A stretch of 64,000 nt of DNA, from positions 3,616,001 to 3,680,000 of the forward strand of contig NZ_CP087719.1 of NCBI RefSeq assembly GCF_020991085.1. Reading direction: 5' to 3'. The stretch comes from Roseomonas sp. OT10. Its GTDB lineage: Bacteria; Pseudomonadota; Alphaproteobacteria; Acetobacterales; Acetobacteraceae. Under the pieces are notes generated by a model that was not told where the DNA came from, ran no database searches, and saw nothing but the letters and a program-made list of their open reading frames with translations. Both the position numbers and the translations under genes were made by a program. Shown here one piece after another: positions 63,450-64,000 of the stretch (position 1 is the stretch's first letter; each line of letters opens with the position of its first letter).

Positions 63450-64000
63450 ATGCCCGAACTTCCTGAGGTCGAGACGGTGATGCGCGGCCTCTCCGCCGTG
63501 CTGACCGGCCGCACCATCGCCCAGGCGGAGACCCGCCGCGCCGGCCTGCGCTGGCCCTTCCCCGAGAATCTCGCCGGGCGCCTCACCGGCTCCCGCGTCG
63601 AGGGCTTCCGCCGGCGCGGCAAGTACATGCTGATGCGGCTCTCGGGCGGGACCTCGATGCTGGTGCATCTGGGCATGTCCGGCCGGATGGTGGCGCGGCA
63701 GGAGGGGGTGCCCCCGGCCCCGTCCCTGGGGCCCCAGGGCGCCGCCTCGGACTCGCGCGGCGCCGCGGGGGGCGAGGCGCACGAGCACCTGGTGATGCAC
63801 ACCGCCGATGGCTGGCGGGTCGGCTTCTGCGACCCGCGCCGCTTCGGGGTGGTGGACCTCGTGCCCACCGCGGCGGAGGACTCCCACCGCCTGCTCGCCG
63901 GCATGGGGCCGGAGCCGCTGGAGGATGCCTTCACCCCCGCCGTGCTGTCCAAGGCCCTGGCGGGCAAGCAGACCCCGATCAAGGCGGCGCTGCTGGACCA
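63450..64000 (+). CDS. mutM: Formamidopyrimidine-DNA glycosylase, 5' part (cut by window edge)
   Basis: The first 183 codons of MutM/Fpg. The catalytic N-terminus is MPELPEVETVMRGL, with the Pro nucleophile and Glu after processing. Lys in RRGKYMLMRL and HLGMSGRM follow, then FCDPRRFGVVDL. A Gly/Ala/Pro-rich insert of about 30 residues sits between MVARQEG and HEHLVMHT. The zinc finger and helix-two-turn-helix would lie beyond the window. It removes 8-oxoguanine and ring-opened purines from DNA. Confidence 0.96.
   Translation, partial: MPELPEVETVMRGLSAVLTGRTIAQAETRRAGLRWPFPENLAGRLTGSRVEGFRRRGKYMLMRLSGGTSMLVHLGMSGRMVARQEGVPPAPSLGPQGAASDSRGAAGGEAHEHLVMHTADGWRVGFCDPRRFGVVDLVPTAAEDSHRLLAGMGPEPLEDAFTPAVLSKALAGKQTPIKAALLD

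Overview
The window is a 64 kb, very GC-rich (roughly 70 percent by eye) bacterial chromosome segment. It looks like an acetic-acid-bacterium relative of the Roseomonas type (Alphaproteobacteria, Acetobacteraceae). The reasons are a class I lysyl-tRNA synthetase, a Usg-like protein, an H-NS-type regulator, ReAV-type asparaginase, CIRCE-controlled groESL, several Bug/TctC solute-binding proteins and the codon bias. The genus is inferred, not proven. I found no rRNA, tRNA, CRISPR array, phage or transposase gene.

Layout. 1-9.5 kb: the 5' part of an ABC exporter, a bestrophin-like membrane protein, a peptide-type ABC importer operon (binding protein and two permeases, no ATPases), a phosphoribosyltransferase, a DUF1194/VWA protein, an alpha/beta hydrolase and small proteins. 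9.5-16.5 kb: a five-gene sugar-acid catabolic operon (Bug binding protein, hydroxyacid dehydrogenase, ketoglutarate-semialdehyde-type dehydrogenase, IlvD/Edd dehydratase, RraA-type aldolase) with a divergent GntR regulator. 16.6-22 kb: purH, a META lipoprotein, an H-NS-like protein beside an AT-rich island, DUF3297 and rmuC. 22-27.7 kb: a 1.8-kDa-residue-scale (1803 aa) surface-type protein with DUF11 domains and eight C-terminal repeats. 27.8-37.7 kb: asparaginase, PmtA-like methyltransferase, hydrolase, marR, surE, HpcH aldolase, and a coupled lysK plus truncated mprF pair. 37.7-46.4 kb: transglycosylase, hybrid histidine kinase, an orphan caspase-fold protein, a DinG/XPD-like helicase, TerB-like and stress-type proteins. 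46.8-54 kb: csp, groESL, usg, AEC transporter, gmk-yicC, creatininase and a DksA-type zinc finger. 54-64 kb: a Bug/enolase-superfamily/acyltransferase operon, a LigD-like protein without a ligase domain, a binding protein/amidohydrolase pair, a SIMPL protein and the start of mutM.

The most striking undescribed feature is a family of about 400 bp non-coding repeats present four times (about 31.49, 38.81, 46.40 and 52.45 kb; two in each orientation). Each copy is packed with conserved hairpins and fills almost the whole space beside gene 3' ends, three of them between convergent genes. One copy has perfect 12-bp terminal inverted repeats. Other notable signals are a decayed helicase fragment next to the caspase-fold gene, a lysyl-tRNA synthetase coupled to an MprF-like flippase that lacks the synthase half, a polymerase/phosphoesterase LigD without ligase, two CIRCE elements bracketing the groESL promoter, and a probable leaderless marR with its operator inside the promoter spacer.
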